Part shown: positions 22,833 to 33,200 of the stretch, one piece after another
How the letters are laid out: every line of letters begins with the position of its first letter
Numbering within the stretch: position 1 is the stretch's first letter
Assembly: GCA_025774605.1 (NCBI GenBank)
Contig: JALGVR010000012.1
Span: forward strand, 1 to 46,831
Origin: a bacterium
Lineage (GTDB): Bacteria; Electryoneota; AABM5-125-24; Hatepunaeales; Hatepunaeaceae
Direction of reading: 5' to 3'
DNA length: 46,831 bases
Made by a program: the position numbers and the translations under genes
The notes under the pieces: model-generated
Told to the model about the DNA's origin: nothing
Databases searched by the model: none
The model's input: the letters and a program-made list of their open reading frames with translations, nothing else

Positions 22833-23237
22833 TTACGATTCTCCCTCGCTCCAGTTACTTTCAATATTTTGGACATCCTCGGGCAACGGTTTGGGTCGCA
22901 GATCAGCATCGATGTTGACCATGATCGCGCTGAAACGAAACGCCTCCGACGTCCGGTCTATCCTGGGATCGTGTATCATGACTCTCAGTTTCACGCTTAC
23001 GCTGCTGCGCCCGATCCTGTATCCTTCACCATAGAACTCCACCAGGTCGCCTACCCTGACCGGCGCCAGGAAGTCAATATCCGACATGTGAACGGTGACC
23101 AGGTTGTCAGACTTCACCAGCTTCCTGCACCAGATGGAGGCGGCGATGTCAGCCCAGGCAAGCATCCGTCCCCCGAACAGTATATCCTTCGTGCCCACGT
23201 CGGAAGTGAGGCAGATTTCACGGGTTATCAGTTCCAT
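22833..23237 (-). CDS. Hotdog-fold acyl-CoA thioesterase (YciA/BACH-like)
   Basis: This 134-residue protein resembles the single-hotdog acyl-CoA thioesterases of the YciA/cytosolic acyl-CoA hydrolase group, which cleave acyl-CoA to free acid and CoA. The signature is LFGGRMLAWADIAASI (20-35), with the active-site Gly-Gly and D30. The strands VTVHMSDIDFLAPVRVGDLVEF and SVSVKLRVMI follow. The C-terminus is short, lacking the long tail of some YciA proteins. The gene converges on the ATPase gene with a 32-nt gap that holds a small palindrome (CAATTC-AC-GAATTG). No Shine-Dalgarno is evident at the ATG. The chain-length preference cannot be predicted. Confidence 0.88.
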   Translation of the reverse strand: MELITREICLTSDVGTKDILFGGRMLAWADIAASIWCRKLVKSDNLVTVHMSDIDFLAPVRVGDLVEFYGEGYRIGRSSVSVKLRVMIHDPRIDRTSEAFRFSAIMVNIDADLRPKPLPEDVQNIESNWSEGES

Positions 23238-23309
23238 TATCAGGTTGTGTCCTATTCCTCAAACTGATTGCTGAACATGGACGACTGAAGTCTCCCCTCC
23301 CCGGTCTTT

Positions 23310-23765
23310 CTATTTGACCGCAAACTGCCCCATCTTGATCACATCGCCGCCGGCGACCTTCACCACGACCTCCCACTTGCCGACAGCCTCCGGACCGATG
23401 GTCTTGTAACTCCAGGTTCTCCAGTTTTCAGCCTTGCCGACCTTAAGATCGATCGTGCTTACAAGTTTCCCGTTCAGATACCACAGGTGCTGTATGGTCG
23501 CTTCATCCAACCGGCAGTTGATGTCGGTGAAGCAATAGATCCGTTCAACATCTTGCGGGAAATCTTCGCCGGGATTGACCGGAGTACGATCCTTGACGTC
23601 CTCGCAGAACGTTATGGAATTAACGGAGATGTCACCGTTCGGTTGCAGTTCACTCTTCCCGGTGGTTGATTCTTCCTCATCCGCAATTAGAGTAAAAGGG
23701 AACGATACAAGCAGGATACATAGTAAAAACAGCGCTTTAAATGTTATAAAATGATTTGATTTCAT
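23310..23765 (-). CDS. Secreted DUF2914 protein
   Basis: These 151 residues have a signal peptide (about 1-28, ending FPFTLIA) and a DUF2914 domain (about 70-151) recognised by ERIYCFTDI (74-82), IQHLWYLNGKLVSTIDLKVG (91-110), WRTWSYKTI (115-123) and GKWEVVVKVAGGDVI. DUF2914 folds as a small beta domain found alone or fused to membrane proteins; its function is not known. C54, C78 and C84 could form a disulfide in the periplasm. It lies between the thioesterase and clpX without overlap, so co-transcription is possible but not evident. Confidence 0.85.
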   Translation of the reverse strand: MKSNHFITFKALFLLCILLVSFPFTLIADEEESTTGKSELQPNGDISVNSITFCEDVKDRTPVNPGEDFPQDVERIYCFTDINCRLDEATIQHLWYLNGKLVSTIDLKVGKAENWRTWSYKTIGPEAVGKWEVVVKVAGGDVIKMGQFAVK

Positions 23766-23825
23766 TTCGTATCACCCATGGTTAAAGATGTTTGAAACCA
23801 ACCCCAATAAGAAATATCGACTGAA

Positions 23826-25115
23826 TCACGCACTCTTGCGCTCAGGCTTGGAATGAATGATCTTCGGTTCCTCATCGCCGCTGACTACTCCCGGCGAGAT
23901 TACAATCTCTTCGACGTTCTTCATGTCAGGCAGGTCGTACATCAAATCGGTCATCACCTTTTCCATGATGCTCCTGAGGGCGCGCGCCCCCGTATCCCGC
24001 TCCATCGCCCGGTCAACCATCTTCTCCAGCGCCGCATTCTCGAAAGTCAACCTGGCATTCTCCATCTCGAACAGCTTGATGTATTGCTTGGTCAGCGCAT
24101 TCTTCGGTTCCAGCAGGACAGACTTCATCGCCTCGCGACTCAGACGGTCAAGCGGCGTAATCACCGGCAGCCTGCCGATGAGTTCGGGGATCAGACCGTA
24201 ACGCAGAAGGTCTTCCGGTTCGACCGCCGAAATCAGCTCGTAGTATCCCATCTTGCGTCGTCCCCGCACCTCGGCGCCGAATCCCATCCCCTTTTTGCCA
24301 ATCCGGCTCTGCACGATCCTGTCGATGCCCTCGAACGCCCCTCCGCAGATAAAGAGAATGTTCTTCGTGTCCAGTGAGAGCAGTTTCTGTTCGGGGTGTT
24401 TTCTGCCGCCTTCCGGCGGAATGTTGGCAATCGTGCCCTCGAGGATTTTCAACAGCGCCTGTTGAACGCCCTCGCCGGATACGTCACGGGTGATCGACGT
24501 GGATTGATCCCTCCTGGCGACCTTGTCGATCTCATCGATGTATATAATGCCGATCTCGGCCTGCGCAACGTCTCCGTCCGCCGCGTGGTACAACCGCACC
24601 AACACATTCTCCACGTCCTCGCCGACATATCCCGCTTCGGTCAGGGTCGTAGCGTCGGCGATGGCGAAAGGCACATCGAGGAAGCCGGCCAGCGTCTGGG
24701 CGATCAGTGTTTTCCCGGTGCCGGTCGGGCCGATCATCAGGATGTTCGACTTTTCGATCTCAACGTCGTCTGCCAGCGTCTGGGCGGTGATGCGCTTGTA
24801 ATGATTATAAACCGCGACCGAGATCCTCTTCTTGGCGTCATCCTGTCCGACCACATATTCCGACAGCTTCTCAAATATCCGGCTCGGCTTGGGTATCCGG
24901 CGTCCGAGCGCGGTTCGCTTCTGCGCCATGGCTCGCTTGATGATCTGAGCGGCTCCGGCAACGCATACGTCACATATCGCCACATCCTTCCCCTTGACCA
25001 TAACGCGTGTCAGCTCAATCGATCTGCCGCAGAATGAACAGAGTTCGGTGTTGTCCGGTTCGACAAATGGCTCCCGAGGCTCCTCAGGAGGACGATCCTG
25101 ACTGTCGTCACTCAC
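23826..25115 (-). CDS. clpX: ATP-dependent Clp protease ATP-binding subunit ClpX
   Basis: ClpX is the AAA+ unfoldase that feeds substrates to ClpP. The 429 residues have the N-terminal zinc-binding domain (C26, C29, C48, C51), Walker A GPTGTGKT (127-134), pore loop 1 GYVG (160-163), Walker B IIYIDEID (188-195), the RKH loop (GGRKHPEQ) and a ClpP-docking loop reading MGFGA, where the family usually has IGF(L). The arginine sensor and C-terminal small domain follow ([18 protein letters not shown]). The start is GTG, overlapping the clpP stop by 4 nt. The tig-clpP-clpX order is classical. Confidence 0.98.
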   Translation of the reverse strand: MSDDSQDRPPEEPREPFVEPDNTELCSFCGRSIELTRVMVKGKDVAICDVCVAGAAQIIKRAMAQKRTALGRRIPKPSRIFEKLSEYVVGQDDAKKRISVAVYNHYKRITAQTLADDVEIEKSNILMIGPTGTGKTLIAQTLAGFLDVPFAIADATTLTEAGYVGEDVENVLVRLYHAADGDVAQAEIGIIYIDEIDKVARRDQSTSITRDVSGEGVQQALLKILEGTIANIPPEGGRKHPEQKLLSLDTKNILFICGGAFEGIDRIVQSRIGKKGMGFGAEVRGRRKMGYYELISAVEPEDLLRYGLIPELIGRLPVITPLDRLSREAMKSVLLEPKNALTKQYIKLFEMENARLTFENAALEKMVDRAMERDTGARALRSIMEKVMTDLMYDLPDMKNVEEIVISPGVVSGDEEPKIIHSKPERKSA

Positions 25116-25741
25116 TTTTTACCCTTCTTGTCCTTGGATTCAAGCTTGGCGGAGGCATCGACGCGCTGAAAGATGACCTTGTCAATCAGACCGTATTCTC
25201 TGGCTTCTTCGGCGGTCATTATATTGTCGCGATCGGTGTCCTTGGCGATCTTCTCTATCGGCTGGCCGGTGGCTTCAGCAAATATCTCGTTAAGCCGATC
25301 GCGGGTTTTCAAAAGGTTTCTGGCATGTATATCAATGTCGGACGCCTGCCCCTGCATGCCGCCCATCGGTTGATGAATAATAACCTTTGAATTGGGCAGC
25401 GCCGAGCGCTTCCCCTTCGTCCCCGCGGTCAACAGCAACGCTCCCATCGAGGCGGCATTCCCGATGGCGATGGTGGCGATATCAGGCTTGATGTATCGCA
25501 TGGTGTCGTAAATCGCCAACCCTGAAGAGACCACTCCACCGGGGGAATTTATATAAATCGAGATATCCTTGTCGGGATCCTCTGCCTCGAGAAATATGAG
25601 CTGCGCTATCACCAGGCTGGCCACGTTGTCGTCTATGCCTCCGGCGATAAAGATAATCCGCTCCTTCAACAACCGTGAGTAGATATCATACGCTCTTTCG
25701 CCTCGACCAGTCTGTTCGATCACCATTGGTACTAAATTCAT
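25112..25741 (-). CDS. clpP: ATP-dependent Clp protease proteolytic subunit ClpP
   Basis: ClpP is the serine protease that forms two stacked heptamers and degrades proteins delivered by ClpX. The 209 residues contain the catalytic triad: S98 in [12 protein letters not shown]123 in VIIHQPMGG and D172 in [10 protein letters not shown]. The oxyanion region SPGGVVSSG and the short N-terminal propeptide-like segment ([20 protein letters not shown]) are normal. A charged Lys-rich tail (ESKDKKGKK) ends the chain. GAGGAA stands 5 nt before the ATG. It follows tig by 50 nt and overlaps clpX. Confidence 0.98.
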   Translation of the reverse strand: MNLVPMVIEQTGRGERAYDIYSRLLKERIIFIAGGIDDNVASLVIAQLIFLEAEDPDKDISIYINSPGGVVSSGLAIYDTMRYIKPDIATIAIGNAASMGALLLTAGTKGKRSALPNSKVIIHQPMGGMQGQASDIDIHARNLLKTRDRLNEIFAEATGQPIEKIAKDTDRDNIMTAEEAREYGLIDKVIFQRVDASAKLESKDKKGKK

Positions 25742-25790
25742 TGAATTCCTCTAAAGATTTTTGACCTGTTTCCCGTGAAAGGTACTTTAC

Positions 25791-27140
25791 CTATTCCTCA
25801 AGTTGCGATCTGCTCAACCGGAAAAATTCGTCGAGATTCATCGTTCGCTTTTCAATATCAGCGTTGGTGATGAGGAAATCCATGACATCCCTGTCGATCA
25901 TACGCTTCCTTAACGATTCGATGCCCCCCTCTGTTTCAATCTTTTTGCGTATCTTCTCCACCGGTTCACCGCTTTGTTCGGCATACCGCCGCAACTCGGA
26001 CTCCACCATCTCATCCGTAACGGTGATCTCTTCAACCCGGGCGATCTCATTGCGCAGCTCAACCCAGCGGAGATCCGCTTCAGCCTCCTGCCGGTGTTGT
26101 TCGATGAATTCATCACGATCATCCTCGCTGATGCTGACATTGGCTGCGATCTGCTTCAAGGTCGAAGCGATCAGCCCTTTTGAGATCTGGAACGGGTTCT
26201 CCTCAAGCAGTCTGTCCGTGATCGCCTTCTCCAACATCTGACGCCTGGCGGATTCGACATAGCTCATTATCTTGAAGCGGATCAGTTCACGGAGCGTCTT
26301 GAGCGAATCGATCGCATCATCCACGCTCCTGGCAAAATCATCATTCAGCTCCGGGAGCTCGGCTATCTCGACTTTTTCAGCCTCCACCGACAGGTAACGC
26401 TCATCGGTGCCGAAATCCAGGTCATCCTTCTGTCCGGGTGTAACGATATGCGGTTGAACCGGCGCCATTGACAGCGTGCCGGCGTCCTGCCTTGTTCGAA
26501 TTATCCGCTTTTCGCCGGCCCTGATTCCCAACAGCTGTTCATCGCTGCCGACGCCAAGCTCGTCCATACCGAACTCAATGACCTTCTCCTCAACCGGCCG
26601 ACCTATCAATTGAAGACCGGAGGGATCAACATCCTGAACCTTCAGTGTCAGGCGCGCTTCGGGAGGCGCCGGATCATCGATCGATCTCATAAGCGCATGC
26701 TTGCGACGCAGGGCTTCCAGTTCGTTGTCAATATCGGTATCGCTGATCTCCACATCATTGACGACGACCTTTAATCCTTTGTAATGAGTGAGCTTTACAT
26801 CAGGAGCCAGGGGGAATACCGCCTTGAAGTGCAGCGGCTTCTCCTCGCCGTATTCGATGAGTTCGATATTCACGATACCCGCCGGTTTGAGCGATTCCTG
26901 TTTTACCGCTCTGGCGAGGAAATCTCTGGCAAGTTCATCCGCCTTCTCAGACATGATCTCCCTGCCCCAACGTCTGCGGATCAGATCCAAAGGTACACGT
27001 CCGGGGCGAAATCCGGGTATGTTCACCTCCCGACGAAACCGGCTGATCGCATCAGTAAAAACAGCGCCGATATCCACGGCGGGAACCGCTATGTCGAGTG
27101 TAGCCTCCCCTTCCGGCGATATGTTCTTGTTAATCTCCAA
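25791..27140 (-). CDS. tig: Trigger factor
   Basis: Trigger factor binds the ribosome exit tunnel and shields new chains. The 449 residues have the ribosome-binding domain with the signature GFRPGRVP (43-50), a middle FKBP-like region that looks degenerate (about 155-265, with an insertion and few catalytic residues), and a long helical C-terminal chaperone domain with TVTDEMVESELRRYAEQSGE. The start is TTG with AGGA 6 nt upstream; an in-frame stop lies 8 codons before it, so the frame cannot begin further up. It heads the tig-clpP-clpX set. A small upstream reading frame (next entry) overlaps its start. Confidence 0.95.
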   Translation of the reverse strand: MEINKNISPEGEATLDIAVPAVDIGAVFTDAISRFRREVNIPGFRPGRVPLDLIRRRWGREIMSEKADELARDFLARAVKQESLKPAGIVNIELIEYGEEKPLHFKAVFPLAPDVKLTHYKGLKVVVNDVEISDTDIDNELEALRRKHALMRSIDDPAPPEARLTLKVQDVDPSGLQLIGRPVEEKVIEFGMDELGVGSDEQLLGIRAGEKRIIRTRQDAGTLSMAPVQPHIVTPGQKDDLDFGTDERYLSVEAEKVEIAELPELNDDFARSVDDAIDSLKTLRELIRFKIMSYVESARRQMLEKAITDRLLEENPFQISKGLIASTLKQIAANVSISEDDRDEFIEQHRQEAEADLRWVELRNEIARVEEITVTDEMVESELRRYAEQSGEPVEKIRKKIETEGGIESLRKRMIDRDVMDFLITNADIEKRTMNLDEFFRLSRSQLEE

Positions 27141-27237
27141 CCCGTATCCTGTTATGTTTGTTTACCGGTGTTATTCTCGATTTTGCGAAACTTAAATTTA
27201 CAAACATCCCGCATCCAAAGCAACCATAAGCTGTCAT
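27130..27237 (-). CDS. Possible 35-codon leader ORF overlapping the tig start
   Basis: Between the M1 peptidase stop and tig lies a short frame starting ATG-ACA-GCT (27237) and ending TAA at 27130, 11 nt into tig. Upstream stands AGGAGGTGATCC (complement of 27246-27257), a full-length match to the anti-Shine-Dalgarno. The same site is even better spaced (9 nt) from an ATG-AAA-TGA minimal frame at 27242-27234. The 35-residue product would have a C-x-x-C pair (CFGC at 6-9) and a basic end. It may be a leader peptide that couples translation to tig. There is no proof that it is translated. Confidence 0.3.
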   Translation of the reverse strand: MTAYGCFGCGMFVNLSFAKSRITPVNKHNRIRVGD

Positions 27238-27281
27238 TTCATTGCGGATCACCTCCTCTTTAGCCAATTTTCATTGAGCGC

Positions 27282-29522
27282 TCACTTCTCGTCCAGGGAA
27301 CTGTTCCTCCATGCCACCGGGCTCTCTCCCGATACGACCCATGTTCCCTTGCGGATGTTTTTATCGTCCTCGAACAGCAGATAACTGTACTTGCCGTAAT
27401 GCGGCAGCTTTCTCGTACCCCCGACGATATCCGCATCGGGAAGCGCCAGGGTATAGACGAGCGTCTTTTCGGAGTCCTTCGGATTGCGTTCGATCATGGT
27501 CGCAGTCAGTTTCCCCCCGCGGAACTCCTCGCGCCTGAACCTTATCCCCGCCGGCAGCGGCCGCTCCTCCCGCCAGCGCGGCGCGCGTGAAGGCAGGTAT
27601 GCCAGTCTCGACGGATCCATCGAGAACGTGGAGAAGACGCGGTTGATCTCCGGATCACCGAACAGCCACACTGATTTCTTCTCCATGTCAGGTGTGAACT
27701 CGGCATCCGTCACCACCTGCTGACCATCTGACTTCAGGCTCTCCGCAATCCGTCTGAATTCGTGGACTTTCAAGCCCTGGGACGGTATGACCAGGATACC
27801 GTCGGCATCACCGAAAAACTCCGCAAGCGTCAACGGCATCTCCCCCGGATATACCTTTCGGAACAGATCAAACGCCGGGTCCAGTTGCAATGTCCTGATC
27901 TCGCCTCCCCCCGTAAGCTTGACGGCCTGACGCGGATTCTCGATGAACACCTGATGATACACGCTGCCGATATCCGACAGAACCCTGATCGGGAGCAGGT
28001 ACTTGTACGGTCTGCCGTCCGCAGCGGTGGTGACCACCTCAAACTCCGCTTTCCACCCGCCTTCCAGGTTTTCGACAACCATGTTCTCAATCGCCAACTC
28101 GGGTGCACCGGTGCGGTAAAGCCACTGGTCGAAAAACCAGTTCAGTTTCTGTCCGAGTCGCCGCTCGAACTCCTTTCGCCATTCACGCCAGCCGATCGGC
28201 TGCCATTGATACTTGCGATAGGTCTCTCCGATCACCTGCATGAAAATCGCCTCGTCATACTCATCGAGCATTCTGCGCAACATGTGAAAGATCATCATCA
28301 CCTTGCCGTAGCCGATCGCCCTGTCAGCGGGATTTGACCTCTCCGCGAACTCAACCACGGGATAGTCGTTGTCCGAATTGACATAGGCGGCGTAGTCGCG
28401 CAGCTGGTTCATCCGATACTCCACCGCCGCCAGGCTGTCAGCTTCCTCCTTGTACCTGTAATCCGCCAGGTAAACGGTCAATCCTTCGCACCAGTTGCCC
28501 TGCCGGTAATCGACCAGCAGCGAGTTCCCCATCCAGTTGTGGGTGATCTCGTGTCCGAGTGAGGTTCGCTTGATGAACGGCAGTCTCAGTACTTCGCTGC
28601 CAAGCAGTGTCCAGCCGGGCATACCGTATCCCGAAGGCAGGAAGTTGTCCACAACGGCAAACTTGGGGAAGGGATACGGTGCAATCAGGTCGGAATACTT
28701 GTCGATATATTTTATGCATGACTCGAGGTATCCTTCCGACAGCCCGGCTTGTTCGGGAAGAAAGTACGTCATCACCGCAACGCCGTTGTGGTCGACCTTC
28801 TCCACCACGAACGGTCCGGCGCTGAGCGAGAGCGCGCCGGTGACGACATCCGAGGTATGGGTGACCTCCACCCAGCCGTCCCGCTCCAGCGCACCTCCCG
28901 GCATTCCATCGGTTACGCAATTCCATCCCTCGGGCAGTCTCACTGTAATTTCATAGGTCGATAAAACATCCGGCAAAGTCGGATACCAGTAGGCTGAAGG
29001 CGACAGGTATATCCCCTCCGGACCGATCGTACCGTTGACCTCGAAGGCTATCTTTTCCCGTGAGAACCGGCGGTTGTCCGGTTCAACGTACAATGACCCC
29101 GAAAAATCGACCTTCAGCACAAGGGGTTTGGCTTTGAAGGCCCGTTTCAACTCCTTTCCCTGTGATTTACTGGACGTCTCAGTCGTCCAGAGCAGGGCGC
29201 CGCGGGCATCCCAGTCACCGAAAACGCCGTAATCAGGGGAAACGGACCCGGGGTCATCCAGTGGTCGGCTCGTCAGACTGACCGGAGCTCCTCCAAGCTC
29301 GGCGTTTCCGACGGAGAAATCCTTGTTCAGAAGGAATCCGGCGACCTTCACCCCCCTGCGCGGCAGGGTCAGACGCGCCGTACCTTCAATGGTGTGATCC
29401 TCCAGGTCGAAACTAACCGACAGCCGATGGTGTTCGACAGGTTGCCGTATGACAGTTCCGGACTTTGCCAGGATAGAGCCGCCGCCCAGCATAAGAATAA
29501 TTATGGGAATCAAAGGCTTCAC
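27282..29522 (-). CDS. Secreted M1-family metallopeptidase
   Basis: This 746-residue zinc aminopeptidase-like protein has a signal peptide (MKPLIPIIILMLGGGSILA). An N-terminal beta domain holds the M1-typical EGTARLTL and YYLSPSAYWYP-like stretches. The catalytic part shows GMPGWTLLG in place of GAMEN, and HEITHNWMGN (zinc-binding H324 and H328, catalytic E325) with the third ligand E346 in GNWCEGLTVYLADY. HExxH and Glu are 17 residues apart, as in one M1 subgroup, not the more common 18. An extra domain of about 150 residues closes the chain. The GTG start at 29522 has GGAG 8 nt upstream; the frame extends to ATG 29579, which would put 19 residues before the signal peptide. It would act in the periplasm or outside. 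Confidence 0.88.
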   Translation of the reverse strand: MKPLIPIIILMLGGGSILAKSGTVIRQPVEHHRLSVSFDLEDHTIEGTARLTLPRRGVKVAGFLLNKDFSVGNAELGGAPVSLTSRPLDDPGSVSPDYGVFGDWDARGALLWTTETSSKSQGKELKRAFKAKPLVLKVDFSGSLYVEPDNRRFSREKIAFEVNGTIGPEGIYLSPSAYWYPTLPDVLSTYEITVRLPEGWNCVTDGMPGGALERDGWVEVTHTSDVVTGALSLSAGPFVVEKVDHNGVAVMTYFLPEQAGLSEGYLESCIKYIDKYSDLIAPYPFPKFAVVDNFLPSGYGMPGWTLLGSEVLRLPFIKRTSLGHEITHNWMGNSLLVDYRQGNWCEGLTVYLADYRYKEEADSLAAVEYRMNQLRDYAAYVNSDNDYPVVEFAERSNPADRAIGYGKVMMIFHMLRRMLDEYDEAIFMQVIGETYRKYQWQPIGWREWRKEFERRLGQKLNWFFDQWLYRTGAPELAIENMVVENLEGGWKAEFEVVTTAADGRPYKYLLPIRVLSDIGSVYHQVFIENPRQAVKLTGGGEIRTLQLDPAFDLFRKVYPGEMPLTLAEFFGDADGILVIPSQGLKVHEFRRIAESLKSDGQQVVTDAEFTPDMEKKSVWLFGDPEINRVFSTFSMDPSRLAYLPSRAPRWREERPLPAGIRFRREEFRGGKLTATMIERNPKDSEKTLVYTLALPDADIVGGTRKLPHYGKYSYLLFEDDKNIRKGTWVVSGESPVAWRNSSLDEK

Positions 29523-29579
29523 GATAATCTCCGGTTTGAAATATGTATTACGGGAATGATAAAACTTGTTTGAACCCAT

Positions 29580-30247
29580 TTCAAGGAATTATCGATATAA
29601 TTGGCTGCTTGAGTATTGAAAAACATCACGGCAGCCCGGTTGTTGTCAAGGGGTGGGAGAACGGGGCTCGGCGCCCGTCCCTGAAAACGACGCCTGCACA
29701 GCGTTGGACGGGTACGGGGAACCATCATCCTGGATGAAAATCTCGAAAATCTGTCAAAATAAACCGCATCTCATGTATCAGCCGCACTCCCTGACAACTT
29801 TGGACATGACAGGCTGCATCCCGCAACCTCCCGATGATAATTCCCGGCAAATCCCTCCTGAATACGCCTCGATTCACCTGCGATGTGTGCTTGAAATCAC
29901 ATTCACTCGTGGGGATTTTAAGTACATTGGTCGTTCAGGTCACTGACGGGGGTACGAGATTTCCAGCCTGAGACGTTATCACGAACATGTGATTCTGACG
30001 GCTTGATGCGATTTTTTTTTTATCAAGCCTTATTTTGGGTTGCATTCCGCTCTGGAAATTGTATATTGTGCGCTTAAGGTACAGGTTGTCCGCACAGGCG
30101 CCATTAGCACTACTCACCACACCTCCAAATATCCTTAACGTACAGGTTGAGGAATTCTGATACTTAAAAGAGCCATATCATGCACCTCGCGCGTTGCTTT
30201 AAGTCATCAAATTTACAAAGTTTAAATAAATGAGCTTGGAGAAGCGT
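29580..30247 (+). promoter_or_regulatory. Long upstream region of the giant gene
   Basis: No convincing gene lies in this roughly 670-nt gap. A perfect 8-bp stem (GGCTTGAT at 30000-30007, ATCAAGCC at 30022-30029) encloses a T-rich 14-nt loop. A likely promoter follows: TTGCAT (30040-30045), 16 nt, TATATT (30062-30067). In the predicted leader, two direct repeats CTTAAGGTACAGGTTG (30073-30088) and CTTAACGTACAGGTTG (30134-30149) match at 15 of 16 bases, 61 bp apart. GGAG stands 6 nt before the giant gene's ATG. The part at 29580-29990 shows nothing I can name. Confidence 0.5.
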
Positions 30248-33200
30248 ATGAAGCGTTTCGCTATTCTTTCCGGTCTGCTCGCAGTCGTTTTGACCCTGAC
30301 GAGCAGCACAGCTATGGGACAACATTTTGAGCCTGTGGTCAATGAAGGCTCTTCCCACTCCCTTATCATACAATCCGCCACCATCGATGGTGTCGAATTG
30401 GTTGAAAACGACGAGATCGGCGTTTTCACCCCGGCAGACATATGCGCCGGCGCTGTCGTCATCGAGGATGAAGCGCCATATGGTCTGGCTGCCTTCGGTG
30501 ACGATCCCGAATCCGAAGAAATCGATGGATTCCTGGGCGGCGAAGTTTTCGCCTTCAGATTCTGGGATGCCTCCGCCGGTGAGGAGCTGGAAGCCATGGC
30601 ACAGTTCGGCGAAGGACCAGAAGTCTGGGAATTAAACGGCGTCACCGTATTAACCAGGTTGTTCTGGTATGAAGAGCCTGTGCCGCTGATCGACCTCTCC
30701 GCCGATGAACATGACTTCGGCGTGATGGGTATCGATCAGACCATTGGGTGGACTCTGACAATCACCAACATCGGCACGGGCGACCTGACTGTCAGCGAAG
30801 CCACCCTTAACAACCAGGCTTTCAACACCGACTTCGATGGTGAATTCACTCTGGAGCCGACCGAGAGCCACGATATGCTGGTAACGTTCACTCCTCCGGA
30901 TGCCGACGAATATAATGGTACCCTTGCCATTTCAAGCAACGACGAAGAGAACGATGAAGTTAGCGTCACGCTTCACGGAACGGGCACTGAAGACATCACG
31001 CCGGACATCACCCTGTCCGGTTATGAGATCGACTTCGGGGAATGGCCCATCGACTGGAGCCGCAACCGCGTATTGACCATCACGAATGAAGGAACCGGAT
31101 TGCTTACCATCAGCGATTTGGATGTCGATCCGGACGTCTTCACAACCGATTGGAACGAAGAGGATGTTGAGATTCAACCTGCTGAATCGTTCGATCTTAC
31201 CGTCACTTTCACTCCTGATGAAGATCAGACCTACGAGGGTGAGCTGACCATCACCTGCGACGATCCCGACGAGGAGATCGTGGTCGTTGACCTCCTGGGA
31301 ACAGGCACCATGTTCGAGGATCACTTCCACCACATTCGTTCAGGCACCAGCCATTCGCTGCTGGTCCTTGAGGCAAGCATAAACGGTGAAGCGCTGGTCA
31401 CCGGCGATGAGATCGGCGTCTTCAATGATGACGGCGTCTGCTCCGGTCACGGCGTTGCCACGGGAATCATGGATGGAAGAGGGGGGACTCAACTCGGTTT
31501 CGGCGCCTGGCAGGCGATGGACGACATCCCCGGATTCAACATGGGCGATACAATCCGATACCGCATCTGGGATCTCTCCGCCGAGTTGGAGATCGTTGCG
31601 ACCGTCCACCGTTATCTGCAAGGCGGGCCGCGTTTCCAGGGTCAGGACGGTTTCAGCGTCGTCGACTCGCTCTACGCCAATACCGCCGATGAGCCGGATA
31701 TCATGGTTTCGCCTGTTCTGATGGACTTCGGACAGGTGGGTACCGGTTATTCCAGCACCCAGTACGTCCGCATTCGAAACGTTGGCGCAGACGTGTTGAG
31801 GGTAACCAATATCGAATCGACGGAACCTTTCTTCGAACCGAATTTTCAGGTTGGTTTCATTGTCAGACCCGGTCGTCAGGTTTACGTCGGCGTAACGTTC
31901 ACCCCCGAGGAGATTCAAACCTATGACGCCATTCTCGAGATCACGTCCGATTCGCCGGACGAAGAGCTCGTGGAAGTGGAGTTGACCGGCGAGGGTATAG
32001 AACCGCCGGCAATGATCGAAGTAAGTGAAACATCGCACAACTTCGGAATAATACCGGTCGGGTCAGACCTGTCATGGGAGCTAATAATTTCCAACGCGGG
32101 CGGCCTGGACCTGACCATCGACAGCTTGACCTCCGACAACGACGTCTTCACGACCGATTTTCCGGACGAAGGCGTTGTACTTGGCCCGGACGAGAACACC
32201 GCCGTCCAGGTTACATTCAGTCCCGAGGACAATATCTTTTACATGGGCGCGCTGACTATCTATAACGATGATCCGGATGAGGAAGATCAGGCGCTGGAAG
32301 TCGACCTGGCGGGACGCGGTGAATACCTGCCCGTGATCAGGGTGCGACCGTTGCGCGTCGATTTCGTAGACGTTGAAATCAATACCGAGGAGACGGCTGA
32401 TGTCACCATCATCAACGACGGCGGCGCCAACCTGGTCGTCTCGGACATCAGCGTCAGCGGGCAGTACTTCTCCGTGGACTTCGAGGGTGAGTTCGAAGTT
32501 GAACCCGAGGGCGAACACGACTTCCAGGTTCACTACAACCCGACGGAAGTGGGTGACCACGACGGCACCATAACCATCACGTCCAACGATCCCAATCAGC
32601 ATGAGAAACTGGTTCCGGTTTCGGGTAATGCCATCGAAACGCCGGAACCGCCCGAAGTGGTCAACCCCATTGACGATGTCCAACTAGCAGAGGATTTTGA
32701 TCCGTACGTTGTTGCGGACCTGGACGACGTATTCATGGATCCCAACGAGGACGTACTGGAATACAGCGTCCAGAGCAGTGACGAAAACCTGATCGTGGAG
32801 GTTCAGGACGGACACCTGTTGTACATGGACAGAGTGGAGAACTGGTTCGGAACCGCCACGGTCACCGTTACGGCCGATGACGATCCGGGCGGCGGACGCG
32901 ACCGCGGTCCCGTCAGGGGATTACGCTCGATCAGCGGCAACGGCTTCAACCCGCGCCGCGACCTGACGGCCCAGGATGAATTCGATGTCGAAGTGACCGC
33001 CGTCAACGACGCTCCAGAATGGATCGACGTCCCGGATGCGGTCGAAGATGACGAGGGGGCGCTGATCGAACTGACTCTCGTTGGCGAAGATGTAGACGAA
33101 GATGATCTTACCATAACATACCAGTCGGACGATCTGCCGGAAGCGGTTGAATTTTCAGACAACGGCGACGGCACAGCCGGCTTCACCTGGCAGACCACCT

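Noticed and set aside
27246-27259. Plus-strand GGATCACCTCCTCT resembling the 3' end of 16S rRNA
   Set aside because: Only about 13 nt match and no rRNA sequence surrounds it. It is better explained as a very strong Shine-Dalgarno on the minus strand.
29653-29946. Plus-strand open frame of 97 codons in the gap before the giant gene
   Set aside because: It has no domain, poor codon pattern, no hydrophobic or coiled segment and no good ribosome-binding site. A chance frame is more likely.
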